Shown in pieces: positions 28,446 through 37,380 of a stretch of 64,000 nt of DNA. The translations under genes were made by a program, and so were the position numbers. The notes beneath the pieces were generated by a model, which ran no database searches, was not told the DNA's origin, and saw only the letters and a program-made list of their open reading frames with translations. Every line of letters starts with the position of its first letter. The stretch's first letter is position 1. The DNA comes from Hyphomicrobium sp. (GTDB lineage: Bacteria; Pseudomonadota; Alphaproteobacteria; Rhizobiales; Hyphomicrobiaceae). The stretch lies in NCBI GenBank assembly GCA_013141015.1, contig JABFRT010000004.1:124001-188000 (forward strand), written 5' to 3'.

Positions 28446-29750
28446 CTAACGCTTGAGCTTCAATTTTTCGAGGAACGGAGCGAGCGCCGCCAGGCCTGAT
28501 GCCGCAGGCTTGTCAGCCTTGACGTCACGGCGGTGGGTCATGGCCAGCGCGATCTCGCGGAACCTTTCGGCAGACTTGGCTTTCGGATTCATTTCCTCAA
28601 CCATCTGGCCATTGTTGGCCGCCTGGCTGAAGGCTTCGCAATCATATTCGATCACCGAGATCGCTTTGATGTCGAGCGCCTGTTCGAATTCCTTAAGCGT
28701 AATTTCCTGGCGCTTGGGCACGTTTGCCATGTTGAGCACGAGGTGCGGTTTGGAGTCGTTCTTGCGCGCCGTCTTCAACAGATCGACGATGTTCTTGGCG
28801 TTGCGCAGGTTGGCGAGATCAGGAACCGCGGTGATGATCACTTCATCGGCCTGCAGCAACACGCGCTTGGTCCACGGCGACCAGCCATGCGGAAGGTCAA
28901 CGGCGACGTAGGGCACGTTCTGGCGCACCACGTCGAGCACCATATCGCAGGATTCAGGCGAGATTTCATAGTCGCGATCGAGCACCACAGGGGCCGCGAA
29001 GATCGACAGGTGTTCGGAGCACTTGGTCAACAGGCGGTCGAGCAACTGGTCGTCGAGACGCTCAGGTGCGGCCAAAGCTTCGGCGATGCCCTGCACGGGG
29101 TCCTGATTGAAATCGAGGCCGGTGGTGCCGAACGCCAGATCGAGATCGGCAATCGTCACGTTCGACTTCAACACTTCCGATAGTGTCCAGGCGACGTTGT
29201 GGCAAACGGTCGACGAGCCGACGCCGCCCTTGGCGCCGATGAACGCAAACACGTGGCCGACGGGGTCGGTATCGGGGTTGTTGTAAAGGTTGGAAATGCT
29301 TTCCATCAGACCCATCGGCTCGATGGGTGCAACCAAATATTCGCTGACGCCGCGTTTCAACAGTTCGCGGTACAGCATGACATCGTTGTAGCGGCCGATC
29401 ACAATCACCTTCGTGCCTGGATCGCAGCTTTGCGCCAGAATATCGAGTTCTGGCAGCAATGCGGCACCTTTCAGCGCCGTATCGACGATGATCAAGTTCG
29501 GCGTCGGACTATCGACATAGTGCGCAATCGCCGCTGCGATGCCGCCCATATGAACGCTGACGTGCGCCTTCGACAGACGGCGGTCTTCGGCTGCATACTG
29601 CAGCACCTCGGCGGCACGCTGGTCGTCGCAGAACGCCTGGATCGAGATGCGCGGAATAGGACGCGCCCGCTCCGCCGCCGCCACGTCAACCGCGGCGCCG
29701 TCATCAATATATTCTTCTTCAAACTGTGCAGACTGAGCCTGGTTCGACAT
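28446..29750 (-). CDS. cpaE: Pilus assembly ATPase/localisation protein CpaE (TadZ)
   Basis: 434 residues. N-terminal receiver-like pseudo-domain (IIVDTALKGAALLPELDIL) followed by a ParA/MinD-type ATPase with deviant Walker A (AFIGAKGGVGSSTVCHN) and a Walker B region (NVTIADLDLAFGTTGLDF). TadZ/CpaE places the Tad machine at a cell pole. Start MSNQAQ at 29750 has GAGGGAAG upstream. 14 bp after cpaD. Confidence 0.93.
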   Translation of the reverse strand: MSNQAQSAQFEEEYIDDGAAVDVAAAERARPIPRISIQAFCDDQRAAEVLQYAAEDRRLSKAHVSVHMGGIAAAIAHYVDSPTPNLIIVDTALKGAALLPELDILAQSCDPGTKVIVIGRYNDVMLYRELLKRGVSEYLVAPIEPMGLMESISNLYNNPDTDPVGHVFAFIGAKGGVGSSTVCHNVAWTLSEVLKSNVTIADLDLAFGTTGLDFNQDPVQGIAEALAAPERLDDQLLDRLLTKCSEHLSIFAAPVVLDRDYEISPESCDMVLDVVRQNVPYVAVDLPHGWSPWTKRVLLQADEVIITAVPDLANLRNAKNIVDLLKTARKNDSKPHLVLNMANVPKRQEITLKEFEQALDIKAISVIEYDCEAFSQAANNGQMVEEMNPKAKSAERFREIALAMTHRRDVKADKPAASGLAALAPFLEKLKLKR

Positions 29751-29764
29751 GACTTCCCTCAACC

Positions 29765-30511
29765 TTATTGGGCGCCTTTGACACGGACGCGTTCGTCTTC
29801 AGACTTTTCTGCTCCGGTAGTTTTTCCCTTGGTCCAGTTCTCCATAACCGCATCGCGGCGATCGGAGTAGCGATCACCAGAGGTGCGCGGACCAAGCAAA
29901 TCAGCAGGATTTGCGACCATGGCCGCAAGATTGTGCTGACCGGCGCAGCCGAAATTCGGGTGTCCGATGTTGCGGGCATTCTTGGCGAGATTTTCAGACC
30001 AGTCGTGGCCGCACTCCGGTCCCTTGGCGACGTAGCGCATATATGCGACACGCAGCGGGGGCTGGGCACCGCTTTCGTCGTGATATGCCTCAACCGAGAC
30101 GGCAGAATCCGTAAAGCCGCCGTCAAGCAACAACTGACGTACATCTTCTGATGCGCCCATGGCTGCGACTTCGTTGGGGGCGCCGCTTGGAACCGATACG
30201 ACGACGCGGCTATTGCCGGCATCGCTGGCCCGGTAACGTCCGGCAAATTCGACGACTTCTGCACGCTGTTGAGAGGTCAAGCCCTGCGAGCCACGAGCCA
30301 CGTTGAGATTGAGAATGGCCGGCTCTTGCGACACCATAATCGGATGGCGCTGGCTTGGGTCAACCAGCGACCAGCCGGCGACTTGCGTGCCCTGTCCGCC
30401 ATCGTGTTTGCAACCCGCAAGTGCCAGCGTGGCGAGTGCGAGGGTGAGTGCCTTGGCTGCGCCGGTGCGGCAGAGCGAAGGTGCGCGAGAATTTGTATGT
30501 GCGACCGTCAT
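29765..30511 (-). CDS. cpaD: Tad pilus lipoprotein CpaD
   Basis: 248 residues. Signal peptide and lipobox LALAGCK (Cys near 34); the mature part contains the CpaD-typical stretch NFGCAGQHNLAAMVANPADL and the C-terminal RYSDRRDAVMENWTKGK. CpaD is an outer-membrane lipoprotein associated with the CpaC secretin. 23 bp after cpaC. Confidence 0.92.
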   Translation of the reverse strand: MTVAHTNSRAPSLCRTGAAKALTLALATLALAGCKHDGGQGTQVAGWSLVDPSQRHPIMVSQEPAILNLNVARGSQGLTSQQRAEVVEFAGRYRASDAGNSRVVVSVPSGAPNEVAAMGASEDVRQLLLDGGFTDSAVSVEAYHDESGAQPPLRVAYMRYVAKGPECGHDWSENLAKNARNIGHPNFGCAGQHNLAAMVANPADLLGPRTSGDRYSDRRDAVMENWTKGKTTGAEKSEDERVRVKGAQ

Positions 30512-30534
30512 GATACGTCTCTCCGGAACCCGTG

Positions 30535-32190
30535 CTATTCGACAATGAAACCGTAGTCGCCCTTGAGATCGCCGGCAGGGGGCGCTTCGCTCTTGCCGTA
30601 GACGCGATTCAAGTGACCGAGAAAGTTCGCCTTCATATCCGTGTCAGCCTGCAGGCCGTCGGCGGGTGTTGCCAATTCCTGGCGGCCAACCGGTTTGACG
30701 AGATACGGCGTGACGATGACGACGAGTTCCGTCTCAGATTTGATAAAGTCGCGGCTGCGGAACAGTGTGCCGAGGATCGGGATGTCTTTGGCGCCGGGGA
30801 AGCCGTCGATGTTCTGACGGGTATCGTCCGAGATGAGCCCCGCGAGAGCCAGCGTTCCACCCGATGGCAATTCAACGGTCGACTTAGCCTGACGCTTCTT
30901 CAAGGCCGGGATCGAAATACCGCCGAGCGTAACGGCACCTTGGTTGGTCAATTCGCTGACTTCGGTTTCGATCTTCAGGCTGATGCGGCCTTCCGACAGA
31001 ACGATCGGAGTGAACGCAAGACCAACACCGAACTCTTTGAACTGGACCGAGAGTGCGCCAAGGTTATCAACAACCGGCACCGGATATTCGCCACCTGCCA
31101 GGAACTTGGCCGGCTCGCCGGAGACCGCTGTCAGTGTCGGCTCGGCAAGCGTGCGGACCAAACCGTCGCGCTCCATCATGCGGATGGCCGAGTTGATAGA
31201 ACCACCGTTGCCAGCCCAACCGCCGGTCAAGCCGGAGTTGCCGTAGCTGTTGGCGCCAGGACCCGTATTGTAGGCGCACATTGCGTTGGCGGCGCCGCAG
31301 GCCTGCTGGTCGTCGATCTTGGTGTTCTGGCCAAAGATCGGCAGCTTTCCAAGACCGGCTGCGGCCGTCAGCGGCAGCGCGTTTTCGGTGAGAAGCGTGG
31401 TTGCGAAGTTGCCGGAATTGATGGCACCGCCGAGGTTGATACCCATCTGCTTCATCAGAGAGCGCTGCACTTCAGCCACCGTGACCTTGAGCATCACCTG
31501 CTCTTCGGCTTCGACCACCAGCATGTTGATGACCGTTTCAGAGTCTGACTTGTCGAACTTCTTGACGCTCGCACCTTCAGCCGCGTCCTTTGCAGTCACT
31601 TCAAACTGCACGGTCGAGAACTGGCGGGCGATGTTGCCTGCGCGAACAGCATCCGTCGGGTTTCTGACGCTGCCTGTCAGAACCACGGTCTGGTTGAGCA
31701 TTTCAACTTTGATATGCGACCCTGAGATGGTGCGGTTCAGCAAACTCTCAAGGTTTGCCGTCTCACGCTCGACGTAGAGTTCCATAGTTGCGAATTGTTC
31801 GCCGGCCGTATCGAAGAAGAAGGCGTTAGCTTCGCCGATCTTGCGGGCGAGCAGGAAAACGCGGTTTGAACTGAGCACAACCGCATCGATTGCCGCCGGG
31901 TTCGAGACCATCACGTCGCGGATGTCGCGCGGAAATTCGATCAGAACCGATTTGCCAAGGCCGACCTTCATGTTGCGGCGGACGGGCACGCCGTCTGCTT
32001 CCGTGATCCGGATGAAGGACTGGTGGGCGCCGGCCGGTGCGATCTCGCGGCCAACTCCGACGACAGGCGCTGCGTCTTTCGCGCCAGGTGCCGGACCTGC
32101 CGAGAGCGATGCACCGAAAGACGCTACTCCGATGAGCAGCATGAATGCACCGGCCAGCGGGCGGCGGAGCAAGCCAACTTTATTCAACAT
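30535..32190 (-). CDS. cpaC: Tad pilus outer-membrane secretin CpaC (RcpA)
   Basis: 551 residues. Signal peptide, N-terminal pilus-formation domain (KVGLGKSVLIEFPRDIRDVM), BON-like segment (LNQTVVLTGSVRNPTDAV), then the secretin domain with VEAEEQVMLKVTVAEVQRSL, VRTLAEPTLTAVSGEPAKFL and ELPSGGTLALAGLI. Forms the gated ring in the outer membrane through which the Flp pilus emerges. 38 bp after cpaB. Confidence 0.94.
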   Translation of the reverse strand: MLNKVGLLRRPLAGAFMLLIGVASFGASLSAGPAPGAKDAAPVVGVGREIAPAGAHQSFIRITEADGVPVRRNMKVGLGKSVLIEFPRDIRDVMVSNPAAIDAVVLSSNRVFLLARKIGEANAFFFDTAGEQFATMELYVERETANLESLLNRTISGSHIKVEMLNQTVVLTGSVRNPTDAVRAGNIARQFSTVQFEVTAKDAAEGASVKKFDKSDSETVINMLVVEAEEQVMLKVTVAEVQRSLMKQMGINLGGAINSGNFATTLLTENALPLTAAAGLGKLPIFGQNTKIDDQQACGAANAMCAYNTGPGANSYGNSGLTGGWAGNGGSINSAIRMMERDGLVRTLAEPTLTAVSGEPAKFLAGGEYPVPVVDNLGALSVQFKEFGVGLAFTPIVLSEGRISLKIETEVSELTNQGAVTLGGISIPALKKRQAKSTVELPSGGTLALAGLISDDTRQNIDGFPGAKDIPILGTLFRSRDFIKSETELVVIVTPYLVKPVGRQELATPADGLQADTDMKANFLGHLNRVYGKSEAPPAGDLKGDYGFIVE

Positions 32191-32228
32191 GGTTTTCTGC
32201 CTTATGAGACTACCGACGTAGTGCCTAT

Positions 32229-33035
32229 TCAGTTTACGCCGTACACGCGGGATTTGGCCCCGTAACGCAGAACTCTCACGGCACTGCCGCGCTGTTTATT
32301 GAAGTCCATTCCACCCGACGCTGCCGGGTCCGTGCTGAGATCGGCAACACTGCGCAACGCCAGCGTGATTTCACCCATCGCATTCGCCAGAGCCATCATT
32401 TCTGTTTGGCGCGGGGTGAGCTCAAGAGTTGCTGTAGTCGCCGCAGCGTCGGCCGCCTTCTTGCCTTCTTTGGTTTCAATCTGCTGGCCGATGGCGATCA
32501 CACGGACGTTGCGGAACAGCGTATCGCTGACGACTTCTTCGCCACCGCTTTTGCTGCGCATGCGGCGAATGAGAATGACATCGACATGATCGTTCGGCAG
32601 GATCAAACTTCCCGCCGCAGACTTTGCGTCGATCTTGGTCGAGATGGCGCGCATGCCGCCTGGGAGAATGGCTGCGAGCACGCCGCCTTGGCCAGCCTTG
32701 ATCAGCTTGGTTTGGGTGATCGGCTCGCCGGCGAGCAGCGCTGAACGGGCAACCGAACCCGACAGTTCGCGCTTTTTCGATTCGCCGCCGTTTTCCTGGG
32801 TGACGTAACCGCGCTGCGCTGCTTCCTTCGGCCAAGCGACCCAACGGAAGCTGCCTTCGTTGACAATCTGGCCAACGGCAATGTCGGAGCTGGCCACCAG
32901 CACCTGGGTGCTATCGACGGTCTGCTTTTCGACATGCACGGGCGGCGGCGGCTGGATGAATGAACTGGCGAAATAAAACGCAATCAGCGCCGCACCGCCA
33001 GCAACGGAAATTGCGATAACCTGGGCCTTTTTCAT
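32229..33035 (-). CDS. cpaB: Pilus assembly protein CpaB (RcpC)
   Basis: About 268 residues. N-terminal signal/anchor (MKKAQVIAISVAGGAALIAF) followed by an SAF/AFP-like domain (QVLVASSDIAVGQIVNEGSF) and the RcpC/CpaB domain (RAISTKIDAKSAAGSLILPN DHVDV). Periplasmic partner of the secretin. Start chosen at MKKAQ (33035); an ATG at 33065 is possible. A hairpin lies between cpaA and this gene. Confidence 0.9.
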   Translation of the reverse strand: MKKAQVIAISVAGGAALIAFYFASSFIQPPPPVHVEKQTVDSTQVLVASSDIAVGQIVNEGSFRWVAWPKEAAQRGYVTQENGGESKKRELSGSVARSALLAGEPITQTKLIKAGQGGVLAAILPGGMRAISTKIDAKSAAGSLILPNDHVDVILIRRMRSKSGGEEVVSDTLFRNVRVIAIGQQIETKEGKKAADAAATTATLELTPRQTEMMALANAMGEITLALRSVADLSTDPAASGGMDFNKQRGSAVRVLRYGAKSRVYGVN

Positions 33036-33180
33036 GACTCGCGCAGTCCCTTCGAAACCAGACATAGGAATTCTGAGATTTGAAGATGCGCGATAAACGT
33101 CAATGTCAGGTTAATCGCTGTTTCAAAAATGACCGGTTTTGAAACAGCTTTTTCTGAAGCTTAGCGCCCGGTAAACGCAA

Positions 33181-33208
33181 GACGGGCGCGCTTGGCGGCG
33201 CGCCCGTC
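33181..33208. other. Strong hairpin between cpaA and cpaB
   Basis: GACGGGCGCG (33181-33190) pairs perfectly with CGCGCCCGTC (33199-33208). On the plus side AATATTTTTG follows, so the T-run suits plus-strand termination; on the minus (operon) strand it is followed only by TTGCGTTT. It may attenuate or process the pilus mRNA between the flp-cpaA part and the cpaB-tadC part. Confidence 0.55.
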
Positions 33209-33238
33209 AATATTTTTGCGTGATTGAGGCCGCTGCAC

Positions 33239-33748
33239 TTATCCGAGAAGTGCGTGATACCAGATCGTCGAAGGGTACATGACGAGGCCCGACGCGGCGA
33301 TGGCAATGCCGTAGGGAATTCCGGTGCCTTGCACGTGCAGCTTGACAGCCCACGGCGGCAGCGCCTCGGCACTGACCGGCACGTATTTGCGGTACGCGAG
33401 GATCGCAGCTGAGAGCAGTCCGCCAAAAATCGTAACATAAGCGATATAGAGGATCGCGTGTTCCGGCCCCATCCAGAGCGCGCCCGCCGCCATCAGCTTG
33501 GCATCGCCACCGCCGAGAAGACGGAACGAAAACATGACGAAGCCGGCAGCCAGCGCCGCAACGCCAATCGCCAGATGCAACAATGCTGTTTCCAGCGGCA
33601 GCTGCACATAAAGGGCAGCAAGTGCGAACGCGGCGATGAGCGCCAGCGAAATTTTGTTCGGGATCTTCATCGTGAACAGGTCGTTGGCCGCTGCGAACGA
33701 CATGGCCACCGGGAAGATGAGCAGAAGGGCAGAAGCGATCACCGGCAT
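33239..33748 (-). CDS. cpaA: Prepilin peptidase CpaA (TadV)
   Basis: 169-residue polytopic aspartic peptidase (A24). Both catalytic aspartates are visible: one in FAAANDLFTMKIPN and one in the GGGDAKL motif. It cleaves Flp pilins and TadE-like pseudopilins after the Gly of the G/XXXXEY site. Start ATG at 33748 with GGAGAT upstream. Follows flp1 on the same strand. Confidence 0.93.
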   Translation of the reverse strand: MPVIASALLLIFPVAMSFAAANDLFTMKIPNKISLALIAAFALAALYVQLPLETALLHLAIGVAALAAGFVMFSFRLLGGGDAKLMAAGALWMGPEHAILYIAYVTIFGGLLSAAILAYRKYVPVSAEALPPWAVKLHVQGTGIPYGIAIAASGLVMYPSTIWYHALLG

Positions 33749-33862
33749 ATCTCCATCGGCGGGGCGAGTGCTTGAAAGTCTCGGGCTCAACAAAGCACGA
33801 TCACGGTTAAGCAGCGCTTAAAGCTGCCCCGCGGCCGGACCGGGAGGCCGGACAAATTGGGT

Positions 33863-34051
33863 TTAGTTGGCCGAATTGCTGTTCAACTCGGTGCCGACTT
33901 CGGTGAACGTCGTTTGGAGTTCGCCCCGCATCGACGTCAGACCAGCGGCGATGGCAATCGAGACGATGCCAGCAATCAACGCATATTCAATCGAGGTTGC
34001 ACCAGCCTCGTCGTTGGCGAACGATTTGAGTGCCTGGAGGGTACGCGTCAT
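33863..34051 (-). CDS. Flp/Fap type IVb pilin, copy 1
   Basis: 62 residues. Short leader ending DEAGA, then TSIEYALIAGIVSIAIAA: the conserved Glu and Tyr of the class IVb pilin core. Cleavage by CpaA is expected after the Gly/Ala preceding TSIEY; the site reads AGATSIEY. Tail rich in Thr/Asn/Ser. Located between cpaA and flp2. Two pilins suggest a main and a minor subunit. Confidence 0.93.
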   Translation of the reverse strand: MTRTLQALKSFANDEAGATSIEYALIAGIVSIAIAAGLTSMRGELQTTFTEVGTELNSNSAN

Positions 34052-34235
34052 GACGAAACGGCCTTGAGTTGTAGTTTAGACGCCGGATGGGCGGGTGTGG
34101 CGTGGTGGAGAATGATCCTAATCGCGGGCCGTTAAGATTTGATGTTAGCGATGTGATTTAGGCCGGAATGAAAACTAAGAATATCCTGACTTAACAACAG
34201 CATACGCAGCATTCGACGGACAGCCTGCCGGGCAC

Positions 34236-34267
34236 GAAAAACGCCCGGAGACCAATGTCTCCGGGCG
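34236..34267 (-). terminator. Terminator downstream of flp2
   Basis: Perfect 11-bp stem CGCCCGGAGAC/GTCTCCGGGCG (34242-34267) followed on the minus strand by TTTTTC. It lies between the two pilin genes, so flp2 can be made alone at high level while flp1-cpaA and the rest need their own promoter or readthrough. Confidence 0.88.
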
Positions 34268-34333
34268 CTTTGCGACAGCGCGATCCGCGCCAAGTCTGTC
34301 AACAGTGTGCCAGCAAATTTGCTGGCGCGCTGC

Positions 34334-34507
34334 TTAGTTGCCTGCGCTCTGCAGTTCCGTTTCAACGGTGCCCAGGGTCGCCTGGAGTTCCGTGCGGACG
34401 TTCTGCAGGCCGGTGATGATGCCGATGCCGACGATGGCGGCGATGAGGCCGTATTCGATAGCCGTTGCACCCGATTCGTCGTTCATGAAGCGCGAAAACA
34501 TGGTCAT
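34334..34507 (-). CDS. Flp/Fap type IVb pilin, copy 2 (probable major pilin)
   Basis: 57 residues: leader MTMFSRFMNDESGA, then TAIEYGLIAAIVGIGIITG with the conserved Glu-Tyr. The ATG at 34507 has GGGAGAGAG upstream; the open frame to 34567 is not needed. Its own terminator and a long AT-rich upstream region suggest separate, strong transcription, which is why I consider it the major pilin. Confidence 0.92.
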   Translation of the reverse strand: MTMFSRFMNDESGATAIEYGLIAAIVGIGIITGLQNVRTELQATLGTVETELQSAGN

Positions 34508-35081
34508 ATCTACTCTCTCCCAATTTACACTGAAGTGATCTTCCGATCCGGTTCCTCGGGGGAGCACCTCCTCACCGCTGAACTAAAGCCAACATACCCC
34601 CCACAGATTAAAGCCAGGTAAAAACCGCAAAAGCCGAGATAAATACTTCTTGTCCGGGCATTAATTTGTTGTTGTAAATTATAGCTAGACCAAAAGTACG
34701 CAGTAATTCCGCTGTATTACATTGCTCTAGTTGCTTAACAATGTATTTAGCGTAGATTATCAGCGGAATAGTTTGATTAATACTTGGTTTAACTTGCCGC
34801 CTCTACTGTGGCGGGCGCTTGATCTCTGGTGCAGCATAAGCTTTGCGCGACCGGACCACGCGCCGCGCCGCCCTCCTGACTACCGTTCACTTGAGCCACC
34901 CCCGATGGCAGGGGCAAAAATCAACTGGCGGGCCACCGGAATGCGCCGGCGATTTTGCAGTCATGCGAGCGCGTCGGCCGGTGCGGGTACGGGAATGTCT
35001 GACTTTGGCGCGCACGTTTGCAGTTCCTTCACCTTTTCCTGACTTCATGGAGGCTAGGCTTTCAAGAAGGACCTCTGTCTC
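34508..35081. promoter_or_regulatory. Divergent control region between flp2 and the secretin-N gene
   Basis: 574 bp with no credible gene. The part 34600-34800 is markedly AT-rich compared with the surroundings. It contains TTAA-N8-TTAG at 34735-34750 and TTAA-N8-TTAAC at 34777-34793, the two starts being 42 bp apart. These resemble, but do not match, the CtrA box (TTAA-N7-TTAA). The segment 34850-35060 is GC-rich and shows nothing clear. It must hold the promoters of flp2 (minus) and the 35082 gene (plus). Confidence 0.5.
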
Positions 35082-35600
35082 ATGCGGCTACGTGCTTTTT
35101 TTTCCGCCAATCGCGGCGGACGTCTGCAGAATTCGATGCTTGTGTCGCTGACACTGCTTGCTGGCATGGCTGATGTACAATCTGCCGCAGCCGGCGATCT
35201 GATAGTTCGCTACGACCAATCCCAGCTTTTGCGGCTTCCGCGCCCGGCCAGCGAAGTCATCATCGGCAACCCGTCAATCGCCGACATCTCACTTCAGGGC
35301 GGCAATCTGCTTGTCGTCACCGGCAAAACGTTCGGGATCACCAATGTGATCGCGCTCGATGCCGACCGTAACGTGATCCAGGACCAGCGGGTTGTGGTCG
35401 AACGCGACGAACGGCGCGTAGTCAACCTGCACAAGGGCAGCACGCGCTATACCTATTCGTGCTCCCCCAACTGCGAAACAAACCTGACGATCGGCGATGG
35501 CAAAGACTATTTCGACCAGGTGCTCAAGTCGAACAACGACAAAATCCGCTTCTCTGAAGGTGCAGCCGACAGCGCTGGTGGCCAAGCGGCCGCTCAGTAA
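35082..35600 (+). CDS. Secreted pilus-assembly N-domain protein (CpaC N-terminal-like)
   Basis: 172 residues: long signal peptide (SMLVSLTLLAGMADVQSAAA) and a stand-alone pilus-formation N-domain (LLRLPRPASEVIIGNPSIAD, NLLVVTGKTFGITNVIALD) like the first domain of CpaC. The tail has a cysteine pair (CSPNC) and Ala/Gln-rich end. It lacks any secretin pore, so it probably binds CpaC or pilin in the periplasm. First of three plus-strand pilus genes. Confidence 0.85.
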   Translation: MRLRAFFSANRGGRLQNSMLVSLTLLAGMADVQSAAAGDLIVRYDQSQLLRLPRPASEVIIGNPSIADISLQGGNLLVVTGKTFGITNVIALDADRNVIQDQRVVVERDERRVVNLHKGSTRYTYSCSPNCETNLTIGDGKDYFDQVLKSNNDKIRFSEGAADSAGGQAAAQ

Positions 35601-35959
35601 GGTCTTCGGCCCACCCGGAACCAGACCACTGACACTCTATATATAGCTGCGATAGCGCAGACGGATGCTGAGGCCGCGAAACAGCGGCCTCAGTCATTTC
35701 CAAAGTTGCACGAGCCCCAACCGTTCCGTCCGTTGACGGGCCGCACAAGGCCGCCCGTGGGCCGCCCGCACGATGCCAGACCTCGCGCGCGATCCCAAAC
35801 TGTTGGACAAACACCACCGCTAATTGGCGGGCCAATTCCAAATCGCCATTAATTGATCGTCAACCAAGCCGAGCGAACACTGGCTAATTAAATATTTCTT
35901 TAATCGCTCCGATCCTAATGTAGCGATACTGATTTAGGACTGGAATTGAGGATCGCACG
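35601..35959. promoter_or_regulatory. Gene-free control region upstream of tadE
   Basis: A 10-bp stem CTGAGGCCGC/GCGGCCTCAG with loop GAAACA (35668-35693) followed by TCATTT is a plausible weak terminator of the preceding gene. Further on, 35860-35935 is AT-rich and has TTAA-N8-TTAA at 35888-35903, the same spacing as upstream of flp2. The tadE promoter should be here. No ORF is convincing. Confidence 0.5.
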
Positions 35960-36529
35960 ATGCGTTTGCGTCAACTGCAGCAGTATCTGAAGACACGCGC
36001 AACCGGCTTCAAGCGTGAAGACGACGGCGCCACTGCAATTGAATTTGCAATGGTTGCCACACCATTCTTCATGCTCGTCTTTATGCTCATCGGCTTCGCG
36101 ATGTATTTCTTCGTCATGAACTCGCTTGAAAAAGGTATGGATCAGACCAGCCGCTTAGTGCGCACCGGCCAAGCCCAGAAGAACAACATGACGGTGGCTG
36201 ACTTCAAAAATCAAGTCTGCAACTCGTCGGGCGATTGGATCAAATGCCCCAAGGTTCAAGTGTTCGTGCAGAAATATCCAAACTGGGCGACCGTTGCACC
36301 GCAAGAATGCTTGAACGTCGATGGCTCCGTCGTCACCAATACGGCGGCCGGCACCGACCCAATCGCCACTTATACTGGCACCGCCAGCGAAATCGTGGTT
36401 GTCACAACCTGCTACAAATGGGAATTCGCGCAGCAGATCCCATTCGTGAAAATTGGCAATATGGGCGACAATTCGATGATGATGCAATCATCGACCGCAT
36501 TCCGGACTGAGCCATACGCTGCAAACTGA
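35960..36529 (+). CDS. TadE-like minor pilin/pseudopilin
   Basis: 189 residues. DDGATAIEFAMVATPFFMLV at residues about 24-43 is the TadE signature: a prepilin-like site with the conserved Glu, followed by a membrane helix. The remaining part is periplasmic, with four to five cysteines (CNSSGDWIKC, ECLN, CYKWEF). TadE-like proteins are processed by CpaA and help prime pilus assembly. GAGGA precedes the ATG; 53 bp before the next gene. Confidence 0.9.
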   Translation: MRLRQLQQYLKTRATGFKREDDGATAIEFAMVATPFFMLVFMLIGFAMYFFVMNSLEKGMDQTSRLVRTGQAQKNNMTVADFKNQVCNSSGDWIKCPKVQVFVQKYPNWATVAPQECLNVDGSVVTNTAAGTDPIATYTGTASEIVVVTTCYKWEFAQQIPFVKIGNMGDNSMMMQSSTAFRTEPYAAN

Positions 36530-36582
36530 CGCTCAGCCCATCAGACCACGACACAATTCTCATATCACTGGGATCAACGTTC

Positions 36583-37182
36583 ATGAAGTTCACACTCCGC
36601 CAGCGCATCGCTCTCAGCTATCATGCCTTCAAGGATAACTGCGCAGGCGTCGCCGCGATCGAGTTCGCGTACCTGCTGCCCCTGCTGATTATGATGACCT
36701 ACGGCGTTATCGAAGCATCACGCGCTGTGATGATGCACAAGCGTTTCCAGCGCTCCGTCGCGCTCATCGGCGATCTCGTAGCTCGCGAAGAAGAGATTGG
36801 CACAACACCAGCACTCGCCCAGCAAGCCATGGACGGCATGATGCGTGCAGCAGAACACGTCATGTCCCCCTACGACACCTCTTCGCTCAAGATGGGTGTG
36901 ACGGCCATTCAAGCGGCCCCGAACGACGCCACCGATACCACCGTGGCGTGGTCTTATTCTTACGAAGAGTACCCGGTGTCATCTACGGGCGCGCCCAAAA
37001 ACATGCCGGCCGCTGGTATGATCACCGCTGGCAACGCCGCGATCCTGGTTGAAGCCCAGTACAAATACAAACCGATCCTGACCAACCTCGTTCCCGGCTT
37101 CGACATGGAAGTCACCTGGAATGACCAAATCTCGCACGCACCGCGCGGCCGTTGCCCGAAATTCGGCGGCACCGTTTGCTGA
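36583..37182 (+). CDS. TadE/TadG family pilus assembly protein
   Basis: 199 residues. CAGVAAIEFAYLLPLLIMMT near residue 20 is again the TadE-like processing site plus membrane helix, then a periplasmic part ending HAPRGRCPKFGGTVC with two cysteines. It is a paralogue of the previous gene. Two TadE-like subunits usually work together. No large TadG with a von Willebrand domain is present in this window. Confidence 0.88.
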   Translation: MKFTLRQRIALSYHAFKDNCAGVAAIEFAYLLPLLIMMTYGVIEASRAVMMHKRFQRSVALIGDLVAREEEIGTTPALAQQAMDGMMRAAEHVMSPYDTSSLKMGVTAIQAAPNDATDTTVAWSYSYEEYPVSSTGAPKNMPAAGMITAGNAAILVEAQYKYKPILTNLVPGFDMEVTWNDQISHAPRGRCPKFGGTVC

Positions 37183-37282
37183 GTTCGTTCGCGCGGAATC
37201 GCGGCAATTACTGAACGGCAATTTGGAAAAAACTTCCAATTGACCGGCGTTCATTTTTATTTCTGGAAAAATTCCTCCCCGC

Positions 37283-37300
37283 ATCCACCATATGGTGGAT
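37283..37300. promoter_or_regulatory. Perfect 18-bp palindrome, probable TetR operator
   Basis: ATCCACCATATGGTGGAT is a perfect 9+9 palindrome about 80 bp before the tetR start. Its size and position fit an autoregulatory operator. Confidence 0.75.
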
Positions 37301-37380
37301 TTGATTGTGCGGGCCGCAATGATATAGAGATCCCATTGCAAGGGCAGATCTCTTTTCCATTTGAATTGCGGCGGGTATCA

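Noticed and set aside
34735-34793. Canonical CtrA boxes upstream of flp2
   Set aside because: Spacing is 8 not 7 bp, and the first site lacks the second TTAA; kept only as a motif finding.
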